Assembly (NCBI GenBank): GCA_030765055.1 | Contig: CM060957.1 | Span: 197,281,835 to 197,345,834 of the forward strand | Origin: Mantis religiosa | Taxonomy: Eukaryota > Arthropoda > Insecta > Mantodea > Mantidae | DNA: 64,000 bases | Direction of reading: 5' to 3' | Part shown: positions 35,339 through 47,169 of the stretch, piece after piece | How positions within the stretch are numbered: position 1 is the first letter of the stretch | Layout: each line of letters opens with the position of its first letter | The notes under the pieces: generated by a model | What the model saw: the letters and a program-made list of their open reading frames with translations, nothing else | Databases searched by the model: none | What the model was told of the DNA's origin: nothing | Position numbers and translations under genes: made by a program

Positions 35339-35355
35339 ATACAACACACACAAAC
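34218..35355 (+). mobile_element. 5'-truncated RNase H-bearing non-LTR retrotransposon
   Basis: LINE 3' part with 13-bp target duplication ACAATAAGGATGT (34205-34217 and 35356-35368). The tail is a CA-rich run (ACACACACAAACAC) rather than poly(A). Only the C-terminus of ORF2 is present, see the coding entry. The presence of RNase H points to the I/R1/LOA group rather than jockey. Confidence 0.88.
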
Positions 35356-35459
35356 ACAATAAGGATGTAAACATGCTATACTTCTGAGGCAAGAGGGCAC
35401 TTCCATGTCTCCTTGTAGAGGAACTGAAATGTAATGTTCATGAGAGGGTCATGTGAGGG

Positions 35460-36260
35460 TGAGTCAATAAACACTGAGAGCAACTCTTTGTTGATGCACA
35501 CAACAATGGCAGAACTACAGAAACAACTTCACATGATGCCAATGGATCAGCTCTGATTGGTGGACAAAGCACACACTCCCTTGCCCCTGCATTTGTACAT
35601 AGAGAACAAACGAAATAGGTCAGTTCGTCAGCAGCCTACAGAGAAAATGGAGATGTTACGCAAAGAGCAATACACTGCATTAAAGCTTTGCTTTTGTTTG
35701 CAGAAATCCGACACAGAAGGTTAGAGAATGCAGCAGGAGGCATATGGTGATAATGATCTGCCACACTCCACGACACTTCAGTGGTTCAAGATATTTAGGG
35801 AAGGCCGTGTTTCTATAACAAAGTAAGATGGGCTAGGTACTCTGGCAAACATAACAAGGCTGGCATTATTGTTTGTGAAGACCTGACAATTAGAACTGAC
35901 AGTCTTGTAGACATGTTACAGGGTTTCCATAGCAGTGTTTTACCAATTCTGCATTTTCACTTAACATAAGACATGTCTGTGTAAGGTGAATGGCAAGATT
36001 ATTGACTCCAGTACAAAAGATGATGGAGGTGGAACTGTGTATGGAACTGCAAAGTCTGGTTGAGATGCATACCTCAATGTCATCATTACAGGTCTTTACC
36101 TGTCTGTAAAAGGAAGTCAGGAGGAAGTATTTTGCTACTTTGGAGGCTGTCGTGAAGAAGGTGAAGGATGGCTTCCAGTGTGTGTCCGAGGATTGGCAGA
36201 AGCACATGCATATATAGCAATTGTAGCCAATCTCTAAATTTGCTTGTAAATTAACTCCGG
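35460..36260 (+). pseudogene. Mariner-like transposase remnant in unit X'
   Basis: Paralogue of 28790-29570. It is more complete at the N-terminus: EQYTALKLCFCLQKSD, QQEAYGDNDLPHS and LQWFKIFREGRVSI match the HTH_48 helix-turn-helix and the W...FR.GR motif. Later parts are frame-broken as in unit X, and the catalytic core is missing. Confidence 0.72.
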
Positions 36261-36553
36261 GGGGCAGGATCGCTCTTAATAGAAAATGAGGCTTAAATCC
36301 TCATGTACTTAGGCAGTAACATTTACACACAATCAGAAAAATGTAGAATAGCTACCACAAAAATCTATCAGGTACCTTGTACAAGAAACTAACATTACAA
36401 AACTTTCAGTACAGAAATCAACAGAACTTTTAAAACTCAAATCATATAAGATTACAGTTGTCTAGGATTTACTGAAGTGACCACTAGTCAGGTAAGTTTG
36501 TGTAACTGAAATATAAGAAATGTTGATAGAACAATCAATTTATGATTAATAAT

Positions 36554-38862
36554 CACTGTTCAACAGGTTTTTTTTCACAAGAGATCTGAATAGTGGATAT
36601 AGTGGCATTTTCCATCCTGAATTCAGATATGTAGTCAGAATTTTCCCATCAGGCATAGTTTTTCTGTAAAAGCTACTTTTCAAAATATGATTTTAGTGTT
36701 TCCTTTGACCTGTCATAGGAACCGTTACCTCATATGTAGCTATTTTACTCAAGCTGTATTACTGAAATTATTTGCAATGTCATGCTGAAGCACAATAAAA
36801 CATGACTGTGCAGGTTCATTGTTGTACATTGTTGTTGTTTAGACATGTTCTGACCTGTTTGGCATTGTGATGTGTCATGAGCTGACTGTGAGATTGTTGA
36901 GTAGTGAAATATTTCCTTCCTTTCTCTTTAGAAGTGTATTGTGTATGTTGTGCATGTTGTATTTCTATGCTTTATTTTTTCATCATGCCAAGAAATTGTG
37001 TAAATCATGCAGATAATTTCTGCTATATTTGTGGTGAGCTGACCTTCAAGTCTCAGAGGAAAAATTTGACCCCACTTGTAAAGAAGTGTTATAAACTTTA
37101 CTTTGGCTGTCAAGTTGGTGATTTTGATAAGAGCTGGGCCCCAAATACATGCTGTGTTTCGTGTGTTAGACTGCTGACTGGGTGGAAAAATGGTACACAT
37201 CATATGCCATTTGCAATTCCCATGATTTGGAGGGAACCAAAGGATCATTTAACTTACTGTTATTTTTGTTTGACAAATATTAAAGGAATCACATCTAAAA
37301 CAAAATATACATTTAAGTATCCGAATTTGCAATCTGCAATGAGACCTGTCTTACACAGTGAAGAGTTCCCCGTACCAGTATATGCAGATACGGCCTTAAG
37401 TGATAACTCTGGTTCTGACCTGATTGAAACTCCAAATGATTCAGATGAAAATAAAAATGATCTTACATATGAAGACAGTAGCTGATCATCAGAACCATAC
37501 TTTCCCAATCAGCAAGACCTTAGTGACCTGATTCTCGATTAAAATCTGTCTAAACAGCAAGCAGAAGTTTTAGCTTCCAGACTCAAAGGGTGGAATCTGC
37601 TCCAAAAAGATGTACGAGTTAGTAGATATCGTAGTCGCCATAGTGTTCTCAAAGTATACTTCTCTGAACAAAATGGTATTGTGTTTTGTAATAATATTTG
37701 TTCAGTTATGGAAACTCTTGGGCTTCAACACCGGCCAGATGAGTGGCGATTATTCATAGACTCCTCTAAAGTAAGTTTGAAGTCTGTGCTACTACATATT
37801 AGCAATAAACTTCCATCAATACCGGTAGCGCATGCCGCTGATATGAAAGAGACATATGAAAATATGAAACTAGTTTTAGAGAAAATACAATATTGAAAAC
37901 ATGAATGGAATATCTATGGTGATTTGAAGGTCATTGCTTTATTGCTTGGTTTGCAACTTGGGTTCACCAAATTTTGCTGTTTTCTCTACGAGTGGGACAG
38001 CAGAGATAAGAAGTCTCACTACATTAGAAAGTCAAGGCGAAAACGTGAATCTCTTATTTCTGGCCAGAAAAAAGTGGCATGTGTCCATTTAGTGAAGCCT
38101 GAAAAAATATTTTTACCTCCACTGCATATTAAGTTAGGAGTTATGAAAAATTTCATCAAGGCTATGGATAAACTTTCTGATGGATTCTTGTACTTGAAAT
38201 CGAAATTCGCCAAAGTTAGTGATGCTAAATTGAAAGGAGTTTTTATAGGACTACAAATCCGATCATTAAGGGCTGATGAACATTTTGAGGGACTGTTAAA
38301 ACCACTGGAGAGAGCAGCCTGGCAGTCTTTCAAAAGTTTGTGTTGCAATTTTCTTGGAAACCATAAAGCAGAAAACTATCATGACATAGTGGCTGATCTG
38401 CATTCTTATAAAGCTATGGGATGCAACATGTCTTTAAAAATTCACTTCTTGGACTCTCACTTGGACTTCTTCCCTGAAAACCCTGGAGCTGTCAGCGATG
38501 AACATGGTGAGGGTTTTCATCAGAAAATTTCTACAATAGAGCAGAATTACCAAGGCAAGTGGAGTTCCAATATGCTGGCTGACTACTGTGGACTAAAATG
38601 AGAGACGTTCCAGATGCAAAATATACCCAAAAATACTATCTACCGCTTACTAGGTAAGTCAGAATCAGTAGTTATAATTTTGAGTTAGATAGCTAGTTAC
38701 GGATTTTTTGGAATATTATAAAAAACTCAAATGAATATCACACAAAACTCCTGCCCGATGGGGAAAAACTGTAATTATATTTGAATTCAGCATGAAAAAT
38801 ACTTTTTGAATCTGTTAGTTTAATTGTTATGAAAGAAAAATAGTTAAATTTTTCTACCAGTG
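36554..38862 (+). mobile_element. 2.3-kb DNA transposon with CACTG termini (CMC-like)
   Basis: A 2309-bp insertion between TAAT (36550-36553) and TAAT (38863-38866). The paralogous unit X has the uninterrupted TTAATAATGTTCC at 29851-29863, which defines both ends exactly. Terminal bases are CACTG...CAGTG. A longer imperfect inverted repeat lies inside: CCTGAATTCAGATATG with TTTTCCCATCAGGCA (36620-36660) against its reverse complement at 38750-38800. CACTR ends with 2-4 bp duplications are known for the CACTA/Mirage/Chapaev (CMC) group, so this is a tentative placement. It encodes one transposase-like protein. Confidence 0.87.
36985..38650 (+). pseudogene. Cys-rich transposase-like protein of the CACTG transposon
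   Basis: Single-frame gene interrupted by three in-frame stops (37483, 37539, 37894) and a 1-nt loss near 38588. I start it at ATG 36985 (MPRNCVN), not the upstream in-frame ATG at 36904. The N-terminus holds paired cysteines (FCYICGE, CCVSCVRLL, YCYFCLTN), probably a zinc-binding DNA-recognition domain, then an acidic linker. The catalytic-like part has LFIDSSK (about 37755), HEWNIYGDLKV (about 37900-37930), CCFLYEWDSRDKKSHY, IHFLDSHLDFFPEN and SDEHGEGFHQ. The Asp of LFIDSS, the Asp of GDLK and the Glu of DEHGE are candidate DDE residues. The family recurs as uncharacterised proteins in many invertebrates; its role as transposase is inferred from this mobile context. Confidence 0.85.
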
Positions 38863-39298
38863 TAATGTTCAATGACAAAAAATGGTTTCATTTACATGGT
38901 CGCATTCCATCACAACACAATTGATAAAGGAAATTTTGTTCATGAGCATCGCTTCTATGGTACAAAAATCAGAAAAACACTGAACAGCACATTGAGAGGT
39001 ACGTAATAGTCCTGTAACCAACCATTCGTCTTTCATACAAATATGTTTGTCCCAGCCCAAATACTTTACTTGTTAGTTGAACATAAAGCATTGTTGAGAC
39101 TTGAAATCAGACATTTGAAGATGGCATTATGAAAATTTGCAAAGGAAGTACATAAGACAAGATACTGTTAACAACATTGTTAACATATATGTGTAATAAA
39201 ACGTATTAATATTACCTGAGTAACTGTGTATAGAGTATACCTTAGCAGTTGACAGACATGTAACACAACCAATGTTTGAGTCTGAATTATTAAATCTA

Positions 39299-39525
39299 AA
39301 TGAAATGTGTAGTGTTTAACGCCCGCTTTTACTACATACGGCAATATATGAGATGAAGATGGAGCACCGGTTGAATGAGATGGTGGGGGAAACCGGAGAT
39401 CCCGGAGAAAACCCGCCCCAATGCCGTGTTGTCCACCACAAATCTCACTTTGCGGTCGCCTGGGATCGAACCCGGGCCGCCTTGGTGAGAGCCAAGCGGT
39501 CTAACCACTGAGCCACGGCGTGGCC
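39299..39525 (-). mobile_element. tRNA-derived SINE with 12-bp target duplication
   Basis: 227-bp insertion on the minus strand. The head reads GGCCACGCCGTGGCTCAGTG (A box TGGCTCAGTGGTTAGA) and then GGGTTCGATCCC (B box), the pol III internal promoter of a tRNA gene, followed by an unrelated body ending CACATTTCATT. TTATTAAATCTA flanks it at 39287-39298 and 39526-39537, and the paralogue at 31524-31535 has a single uninterrupted copy. Non-autonomous, needs LINE machinery. Confidence 0.95.
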
Positions 39526-39740
39526 TTATTAAATCTATTCAGTTAGTTTTCACAAATCAGAATCTGATGCATAACATGTTTCTGTTAAGGATAAACAGTG
39601 TTAAACAGTTAAGGATAATCAGTTTTCCGTGTTAAAAATACATACAGGAGTAATAAACTGTAACACAGTTGATATTACCTAACAATAGGGACAGACAGCA
39701 TTTCCGTGTCTCTCAGTAGAGGGACTGAGACATCCTGATC

Positions 39741-40488
39741 ATGAGAAGATTGTTACAGATCACACAGATAAAGTTTATATCATATATAAAAACTGATGCC
39801 TTCCCTTCACTATCAGAAGATACATTCTGCTTATATCATCAAAGCTTAAGAGGGTTACACAATAAAATGGAGGAGCTAAGTGTACATATCCAAGACTTAA
39901 ATTGTAATATGTTCGTAATTTGCTAACAGAGCACCAGATAACAGAAGCAGAGTTAAAAATGTGAGTAATCTTAGGTACATATTATGTTCCAGAACTAGAT
40001 TATGTTATACAGATGCAAGTATATTTGTTAATAGTTCAATAAAGTTCACAATCATAAATGTTGCATCTTTTTGTGAAAAACACAATTTGAATGCAATTCA
40101 CAAAAGTAGAATTTGGTACAAACTGATGTATAACTGAAAGAAAGCACAGGACACTCTCAAGTATTTATAAAGATATTGCAAAGATTTACATTAAAAATTA
40201 TCACCCTTATTGTTGAATAAATATATTTTCTTTTAAGCTATCTTATTAATAATTATAATAACTTTACAACAAAAGTTGCTGTGCATGACCACACTACAAG
40301 AAATGCAGGCAATCTCATTGACAACAAATAACTTAGAACTGTTACAGCAGGAATGTTACTATTCCACAATAAGAAGTTACAACGATCTTGTACACTACTT
40401 AAAACTATTAGGTAAATCAAAAGTCTGCAAGAAAGTTTTAGTCATTCTTATATACTTACTGCTTGTACAATATGGAGCAATTCTTTAA
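39741..40488 (+). pseudogene. Internally deleted non-LTR element, Y' copy
   Basis: Paralogue of 31785-32490. CLYHQSLRGLHNKMEEL and HIQDLNCNMFVIC (39825-39926) are better preserved here and show the start of an AP-type endonuclease. EHQITEAELKM-like and IFVNSSIKFT follow, then the C-terminal YNDLVHYLKLLGKSKV and LLVQYGAIL at 40276-40488. RT is absent. Confidence 0.65.
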
Positions 40489-42003
40489 CATTCCTTTCAG
40501 TATTTAAATTTGTAATACACACGACAGATGACATACGACTATGATTTGATGTTCTACTTTATTACTGACCTACTGTAATGTATGTCCTGAGGTAATCTTC
40601 AAATGTTGCTGATTCACTAATTTTCAGTGTTAATACATAAAATTAAAAGAAAAACAAACTTATAGATGTCAGTGTAGTTGTGGTGGAGGGTATATTACTA
40701 GTAATAATGCATGTACCATAAATGTAAGACATGTTCAATGTCTCTCAGTTTTGTTCTCGGTAAGACCCGACAAACAGCGGACATTGTTTACATTAGAAAT
40801 GGGAGATACCTATAGCACACGATTTTACACATTTATCGCACTCGTCTAGTCCTGACGCGGTCAATATAAGGTCAAATAGAAGTTAATAACATTTATGAAA
40901 TTACCTTAACAATTATTAATAGTCTAAAATGCTATTACTTCAAAAACCTGCTACCAACGCACTCGTCTTACTTATAAGGTTAACTTTCCTAACAAAATTA
41001 CGTTTTGAAGACTTAAAACAGTCATATGTAGGAATTACAGCTGCGAGAGCCTTTTGAATAACACAAAAGATACAAATTTCCAAATGATAAAATTACTGTT
41101 ACACCATAAACCTATGATATGTATTAGCTTTGCTCATGGTCGGTAACCATCAAACACACAAATGTCTTACCTGTGAAAATACAAGAACCTAATTCTTTTA
41201 ATTCATGTACTGCTATTTCGAAAGCAGAAACTTGATCAAGTTCAATGTAAATAACTACAGCTCATCGCCCTTTGTATCATTTATCTTAGGTGTAAACTAT
41301 TTGATTTACTAGGCCGTGATATGATCAATTTGGCAGTTGTTTTAATTTATTCTGGGCACAACATGATAAACTGCGTTCTCAATGGGATTTTAACACAAGA
41401 AAGTAAGGGACACTGAGTAAAGAAGAAGAAAATATCAACGCTGTGAGGAAATACGTATCAATAAGAACGGCCATTCAAATTTCTAATAATTTTGTTTGAG
41501 TGGTCTCATTCCAAAGTTGTACCTCAGGTTAGAATAATTACTGATGTTATATGTTTGGTAGTAGGGATAAAAAAGGCATGTTTTGATGTATGTTGGTGGT
41601 AGTTATAATTATTTATGTTGATTTGGTGAAGTTGTTTTGTGTATGAAGTGTTCAAATGAACAAACTGATTGTGTTAGCCTCATTGTCCTGAACGAGTTTA
41701 ACAAATCTTGTCAGAACAAGTTTCTTCTGACATGTCCATGTTTCAGTGAGTGTCGGAAGAATAAACTCTCAGTTTTATAATAAAATTTTTCTTTCCAATG
41801 TAGCGTAAAGCATTGTGTCGTATTTAACTCTGTCCGCATTGCCGTCTCTGTTAGAGTTGTAATGGTCAGGGCCACATGGATTACGTCCATAAAGGTCAGG
41901 TACAACAGCTACTCGTATTTAACAATTTTTAGTGAATGTGCGAAAGTTAACAAATGTAGAATATCATGTTTTTCCAGACGTGATATAACAGTACTTGGTA
42001 AAG

Positions 42004-44064
42004 GTGTACTTTAACGGCGTAGCAATATGGTGGGCGTGAGTTCATGGCTCGAGCGTTGCCAACATACAAAGCATGCTATCGCGGAAGATACCAACACTAC
42101 GTAAGTAAACAAGCGATACTTATTGATGATAGTAAGTTGCACATTCGTGCATGTGAGTAGTTATTAAGCTTCTGTGGCATATTCCACCAGTGATTTTGTC
42201 CTCTACTTACACCTCAATATGTGATATTTTTCGTAGGTGTCCTCGCACAACAAACATCTGTACTTTACATGTGGTTATGTACATTTTTCTGATTGCACAC
42301 TTAAAAATGGAAGCTATGTACTACCATTCTAGTTATGAGGTGCCTTAGTTGGTAGTGTGTGCCTTTCCAGTTCTGGTTGGTCATAGCTTCTGTGTAGTAA
42401 AAGTCTTTGCATATTTCTTCCCTTTGCTGTCGCAGACTTCCAATCGCTTAACTGCAGCTGTTTGTGGCCCTTAGTATTAGGTGATATCCTATATCTTCTA
42501 TGAGGAAGCTCTCTCCTGTTAGGACAAAACTAGCGATACTGTAATACATAAGGAAACTGAGACAGTGTAACATTGCTTACCCAATCTAGTCTCAACGGCT
42601 TCATGATAATAATGATAAAAAATTGGTTATTTTTAGTATTATTATTGTTGCGATTATTATTGTTGCTATTTATTTATTAGGTATTATTATTTAAAAACTA
42701 AAAAATTGTGGTGCATAGGTTTCGGAATATTAAATATTTCTTGTAGTTAAACATTTCCCTGTATTCGCATTTCAGTATTGTTAGTTTATAATAAGAAATA
42801 GAAAATTTGTTGGTATTTATTCTCTGTGTTCACATATTCCAGAGCTTTGCAGTTGGCAATAACTTGTTTCTGTGACGTCATTCCATCCCAAGATAACTGT
42901 ATGGCATTAATGATCACCTTTACGCAGTGTTTTATGTTAGGTTCCCTGGAATTCATGTTCCTGATTTGTTATTCAAAAACCTGCAACAGCAATCCTACAT
43001 ATGACATGGTTTACTGTCTTCACAACGTCAGTTTGCTGGTTGTGTTACAGGTTTCTCAACTGCTAACGTCTACTCCATACACAGTTACTAAGGTAACTTT
43101 AATATCTTTAAAATGCATATTATTTTCACTTTGTTGGTAACAGTGTTTTGTCTTATGTACTTATGAACTGATGTATATTGCAAATTTTCCCATTTCAAGT
43201 GTCAACAAAACATCGTGTTTAGCTAAGTGCTTTAAACTAAAAATAACTAAAAGACTATTTCAGACTTTGAGAACATAGGGTCCACAGTAAACCACTAGGA
43301 ACTGAAATTTGTATATTCAGGCCTGGACTGGGCTTAAATTGCTTAAATTGGGCTTAGGTTGCTTAGAGACTCAATCTTAAGTGTTCTGGTTCAGTATATT
43401 ATACATGGAGGGGTCCATCTCTAAAGATATACATTATAATGGTCCTGGTTTACATAAGGAGAGTTGAGACAACTTCGTCTATGGATGTATGTAAGTGTTA
43501 GGTTTCTACTGGCAACAGGAAGGCAGTGACATAAACAGCTGATGCTAAATGTGACAATCTTAAATAGTCAATATATTGCCATTTGTAAATATACAGAGCA
43601 AACCTTTTTTCTGCTTTTACTTTTTGTTTGCTTCTTCATCCTATACTGTGATGCTCTACACAATTAATATACTCTACCAGGTTTCTCATTTTGACAGTGC
43701 TGTAAAGTTATATAACATCTCATGATATAATGCTTGAACAAATGACAACAATACAGACATTGCTGTATTGAACGTAAAAAAGTTCATTTTGCGGAATGTC
43801 TTGATGTTTTTATAAGATATTGTTGCAACTGTAGCACCTGGCATAGTTGTAGATCTGAAATTTAGGTTCAATTTCCAACCTAAAATGGTGCCTGTTTGAG
43901 TTAAGGTCCGATACCTTTATGATATGCTAATGATCTGATTGAAGGTTGTTTTTGATTGAATGTGTAGATGTTTGAATGTTTCAGTAGTGTGGATAGTAGC
44001 ACTTTCTCTGTAGAGCTATTGCACAAATCTAACATTCAACTTAAATTCATGCAGATGACATAGC
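42004..44064. other. 2-kb intergenic region
   Basis: AT-rich with ATT-type low-complexity at 42600-42700. The frame at 42826-43140 has no recognisable domain. Nothing supported. Confidence 0.45.
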
Positions 44065-45910
44065 CAGGTGCGGCTCTGGGCGAATTGATTAGGTGACTCA
44101 GAAAATCGGCGAACCTAAATTTGTAAAATCATTAATACTGTCATATGATCAATGCAACAAGTTTAAAGTAGGCTAATGATTGTGTACAAAAGTTTAATAG
44201 GGACAGTATTAAGTGACTGATAAACTTCGAGCAGGAGGGAAAACAGAAAACAAAATTTACAATACTGGAATAAAAAGAAAAGAAAGGTGCTAATGCCTAA
44301 CTTATTAGTTGATTAAAATAAGGCTCACCTTACTGCTTCTGTACCAAGTCAATTTTTCTGTTTTTCATCCTTTTGAAAGCGTCTTTGATATCTTCGTAGA
44401 AGGGGCGAGTTTTCATCAGTTCAATGAATATGTCCTTGTGACTGTAAATTGTAGCCAATGATGTTTATTGCGTAAGCTGTTTGGCAGAGAAGTTTTTATT
44501 CTCTTTAAGCATGAAAAACTTCATTCTGCAGAACAACTAGTGGACGGTATTCTAAGAACGAGGCCAGTAGTACTGTTTTGTATAATAGTTATTTCTACAC
44601 AGCCATTTATGCCCATACCAATGATTCTTAAATTTCCTGGTGTATTTTGAAGGTGCTCTGCCACAAAGCTTTTCTAAAGATGCCACTGGTATTGGCCTAT
44701 GGACATTTACCACGTCACGCTTGTCATTTTTCCATAAAGAAAAGCATGTTTGGAGAATGGAGCACACCAAATCATGTGTTGGATTCACTGCAAGTTCCTT
44801 AAATAAGAATAACCAAACAGTTCTCGTATCTCACAGTAATCCTTGGTCAAACAGAAAAAAAAAATTGTGTTTCATTTTTACACTAGATGCAAACTGATGA
44901 TAAACTGTAGCACATGAGCACACTAGGACAACAAGCGGGGTTTGCTTTGAGAGTGTTACCACTTCTTTAGGTCGCACAATGCTTCTTGAACATGAAACAT
45001 TCAAATGAAAGCTTTGATGTGTCTCTTACCTGTTTTACATGGTCTACAATGACAACAATATGTCATAGCGATGATTTCACCCTCTCAAGTATCAGTGAAT
45101 TGTCTAGGGAATCACTATCACGGATCACACTTTCCAACCTGGGAAAACGACAAGGATCACCATTTGACAGCTGACGTTCCCATAATGAGAACATATTTTC
45201 AAAAGCTTCAATGCTACAAAACATATCTGTGATTAATTTGTTTTTCCCTTGAAGTTAAGCATTCAAAGTATTGAAATGTTCACTTATATCGGTCATAAAT
45301 GCAAGATCACATTTCCACTTTAACATTCATGAGCTCTTCAATAGGTTATCCACACATTCCCATGAACAAACATATCTCATACAATAATTCAAAGAATCTG
45401 CTTGAAACCTTACCTCGAATGAGTCACCTAACTTCTGTATGATATGGTATATCTCCATACTCATGCTCTAAATCTTCTAAGCAGCTTTTAAATTGTGTTT
45501 TAGACCGTGGGACCTAAGTTTGTTTACAATCTTCACAACCAGCCTCATTACATTGTTTACATTCAGTGTTTTAGCACATAAGTTTTCCTGATGAACTATG
45601 CAATGAACTGCTGTTATCTCTCTTTAGTTGTATTTTTCAGGAGGGTCGCAAATCCATTGTGCGAACCAACCATAGCCAAGTATTAAAATATTAAAAAAGT
45701 ATTAAATGTATTAAAATGTAGATGAAGAGAAAATCGTTTCAGCACTTGAAATCTTTTCTGGCAAATTAAACAAATGGCACCACCGCTACTTTCGATGAAG
45801 AAGTACACAGCTTCCCATTCAAGATTGAAATAATGTGTCGGCATGGGTGCCCTTTGCTTTAATAAGTGCCTTTTCATATCAAACTGATACTGAATTACGG
45901 ACCGCCACTG
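44065..45910 (-). mobile_element. hAT-superfamily transposon remnant
   Basis: Left end CAGGTGCGGCTCTGGGCG (44065) and right end, in reverse complement, CAGTGGCGGTCCG (from 45910) are imperfect inverted ends of the CAGTGGCGG type seen in hAT elements. They enclose a broken minus-strand hAT transposase. An 8-bp target duplication is not evident (GACATAGC against CTACAGAA), so the ends are tentative. Confidence 0.6.
44330..45880 (-). pseudogene. hAT transposase (GTF2IRD2/ZBED-like group)
   Basis: Minus strand from 45877: WEAVYFFIESSGGAICLICQ, a BED-type zinc-finger start. After a gap come AMVGSHNGFATLLKN, HCIVHQENLCAKTL and MRLVVKIVNKLRSHGLKH (about 45500-45660), then DSFEVRFQADSLN, KCDLAFMTDISEHFNTLNA, LWERQLSNGDPCRFPRLES (about 45130-45330). 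This is the order found in hAT-derived GTF2IRD2/ZBED5-type proteins. AEQSFSCLKRIKTSLPN at about 44470-44530 resembles the ERSFS.LK.IKT C-terminal dimerisation block. Many stops; inactive. Confidence 0.75.
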
Positions 45911-47169
45911 CTACAGAAGACAAACCATGCAAAGCATGCAGTGAGGCAGCACGGTGCCTGTAGCACAGCACATGCACTGCGGCAAGCGAGTTGGCTGTGG
46001 CTGGCATAGTACATCATGTAACAAGTCTGATAAGTTCGCAAATAGAGCTGAGAGGTGACAGAAGAGAAGGAAGGTTTTGCCAAAACATTTATTTTCAACT
46101 AAAAAAAAAAGTAGGAAGAAAATTCTGTATTGTGTTGGCAACATGAGTTGGTGCGGAGTACAGAGCTTCTACAGTTCAAATCTGTAGTGATGGTAACTTA
46201 CAAAATATTCTGCCCCTCCTAGCACTCTACTCCTCCCGCATGTGTTACGGTCACCTTGGACATTTAATAATGAATCAGCAGTGGGAAGCAAGCTAGCTGC
46301 ATTCACGATGCATGGGTGCCAAGAGGGAGGTTCCTTTACAAAATGTAATTTAGAGAATGTTCATAAATTCAAATGAAATGCTAGAAGATAAAAGATAACC
46401 ATTTAAGTTATTTAAAAACAAGTAGGTGACTTGGCAAATCAAACACATCAAGAGAAAACCACCCCTGGGTATAACATATGCTAAGCTAAATGTATAAATG
46501 GAGATTTAGTCTACCTAGTAATGTAAAATAAAAGTGAACAAACTCAACTAAACACATCTGTGGATGGTTGTATCTGAACACGGTAATCAGAATTAGTATT
46601 TTTATGATGTTTCATTCAACACGTCATACATTTATGGCATGTGCATTATAATACTAGTAATCTGATACCTTTATTGCTTTTGTATCTTACATTATGTATT
46701 ATCAATGAACATTCAGAATCCATCACCGTTTCAGACAATAACTTCAGAAATGAAAGTTACAATTTAGTGTTTATTTGTGGATGCTCTTTAACTCCTATGG
46801 TCCTCAGCGTCTCGTTCTATATTGGGGATCAAAGACTGCTTAATTTTGCTCAGAGGCATTGTTATCACGCTTGAGGTTGTCTGACAACCGGAACTGTACA
46901 AAAAAGGAGCAACAGTTTTACTTCCCATCTAAAGGCAACCACATTAAGAATTGTTATGCCCTCAGCCAGGTTTGTAGTAGAGACTAGCCTAGACCATGGA
47001 TGATGTCATTAACCTCAGAACATGCATCATTGCAGGACAATATAATGCAAATTACCATTGCATGCAGTCCAAGCTAAGTATTGGAAATTGACCTACTAAT
47101 TGTGGTGCTAATAAATATCTCAGTATAATACAGGGAGTGAGTGCGTGAGAATGACTTTAAATCTTTCTT
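45911..47169. other. Unassigned spacer
   Basis: Contains an A-run at 46101-46111 and short open frames without domains. No feature supported. Confidence 0.4.

Larger units (their letters stand above)
33924..36549 (+). repeat. Duplicated unit X' (first part)
   Basis: Second copy of X, joined directly to the end of Y at about 33923. It shares the mariner remnant and the CTTCTGAGGCAAGA / TCCTTGTAGAGGAAC block with X. It differs by its own LINE insertion (34218-35355) and by the CACTG transposon at its right side. Confidence 0.75.
38867..42003 (+). repeat. Remainder of X' and duplicated unit Y'
   Basis: Sequence from GTTCAATGACAAAAAATGG continues the X unit (compare 29859-29960). It then passes at about 38984 into Y', which matches 31206-33923 throughout. 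Differences are a SINE at 39299-39525 and about 110 extra bp at 41787-41897. Beyond 42003 (GTGTACTTTAACGGCG) similarity stops. Confidence 0.82.

Noticed and set aside
36904..36984. Upstream in-frame ATG of the CACTG-transposon protein
   Set aside because: The segment is hydrophobic and Cys-rich by chance. As I recall the family, it starts at MPRNC, which corresponds to 36985.
39440..39525. Functional tRNA gene on the minus strand
   Set aside because: The tRNA-like head continues into a SINE body and is flanked by a 12-bp target duplication with an empty paralogous site.
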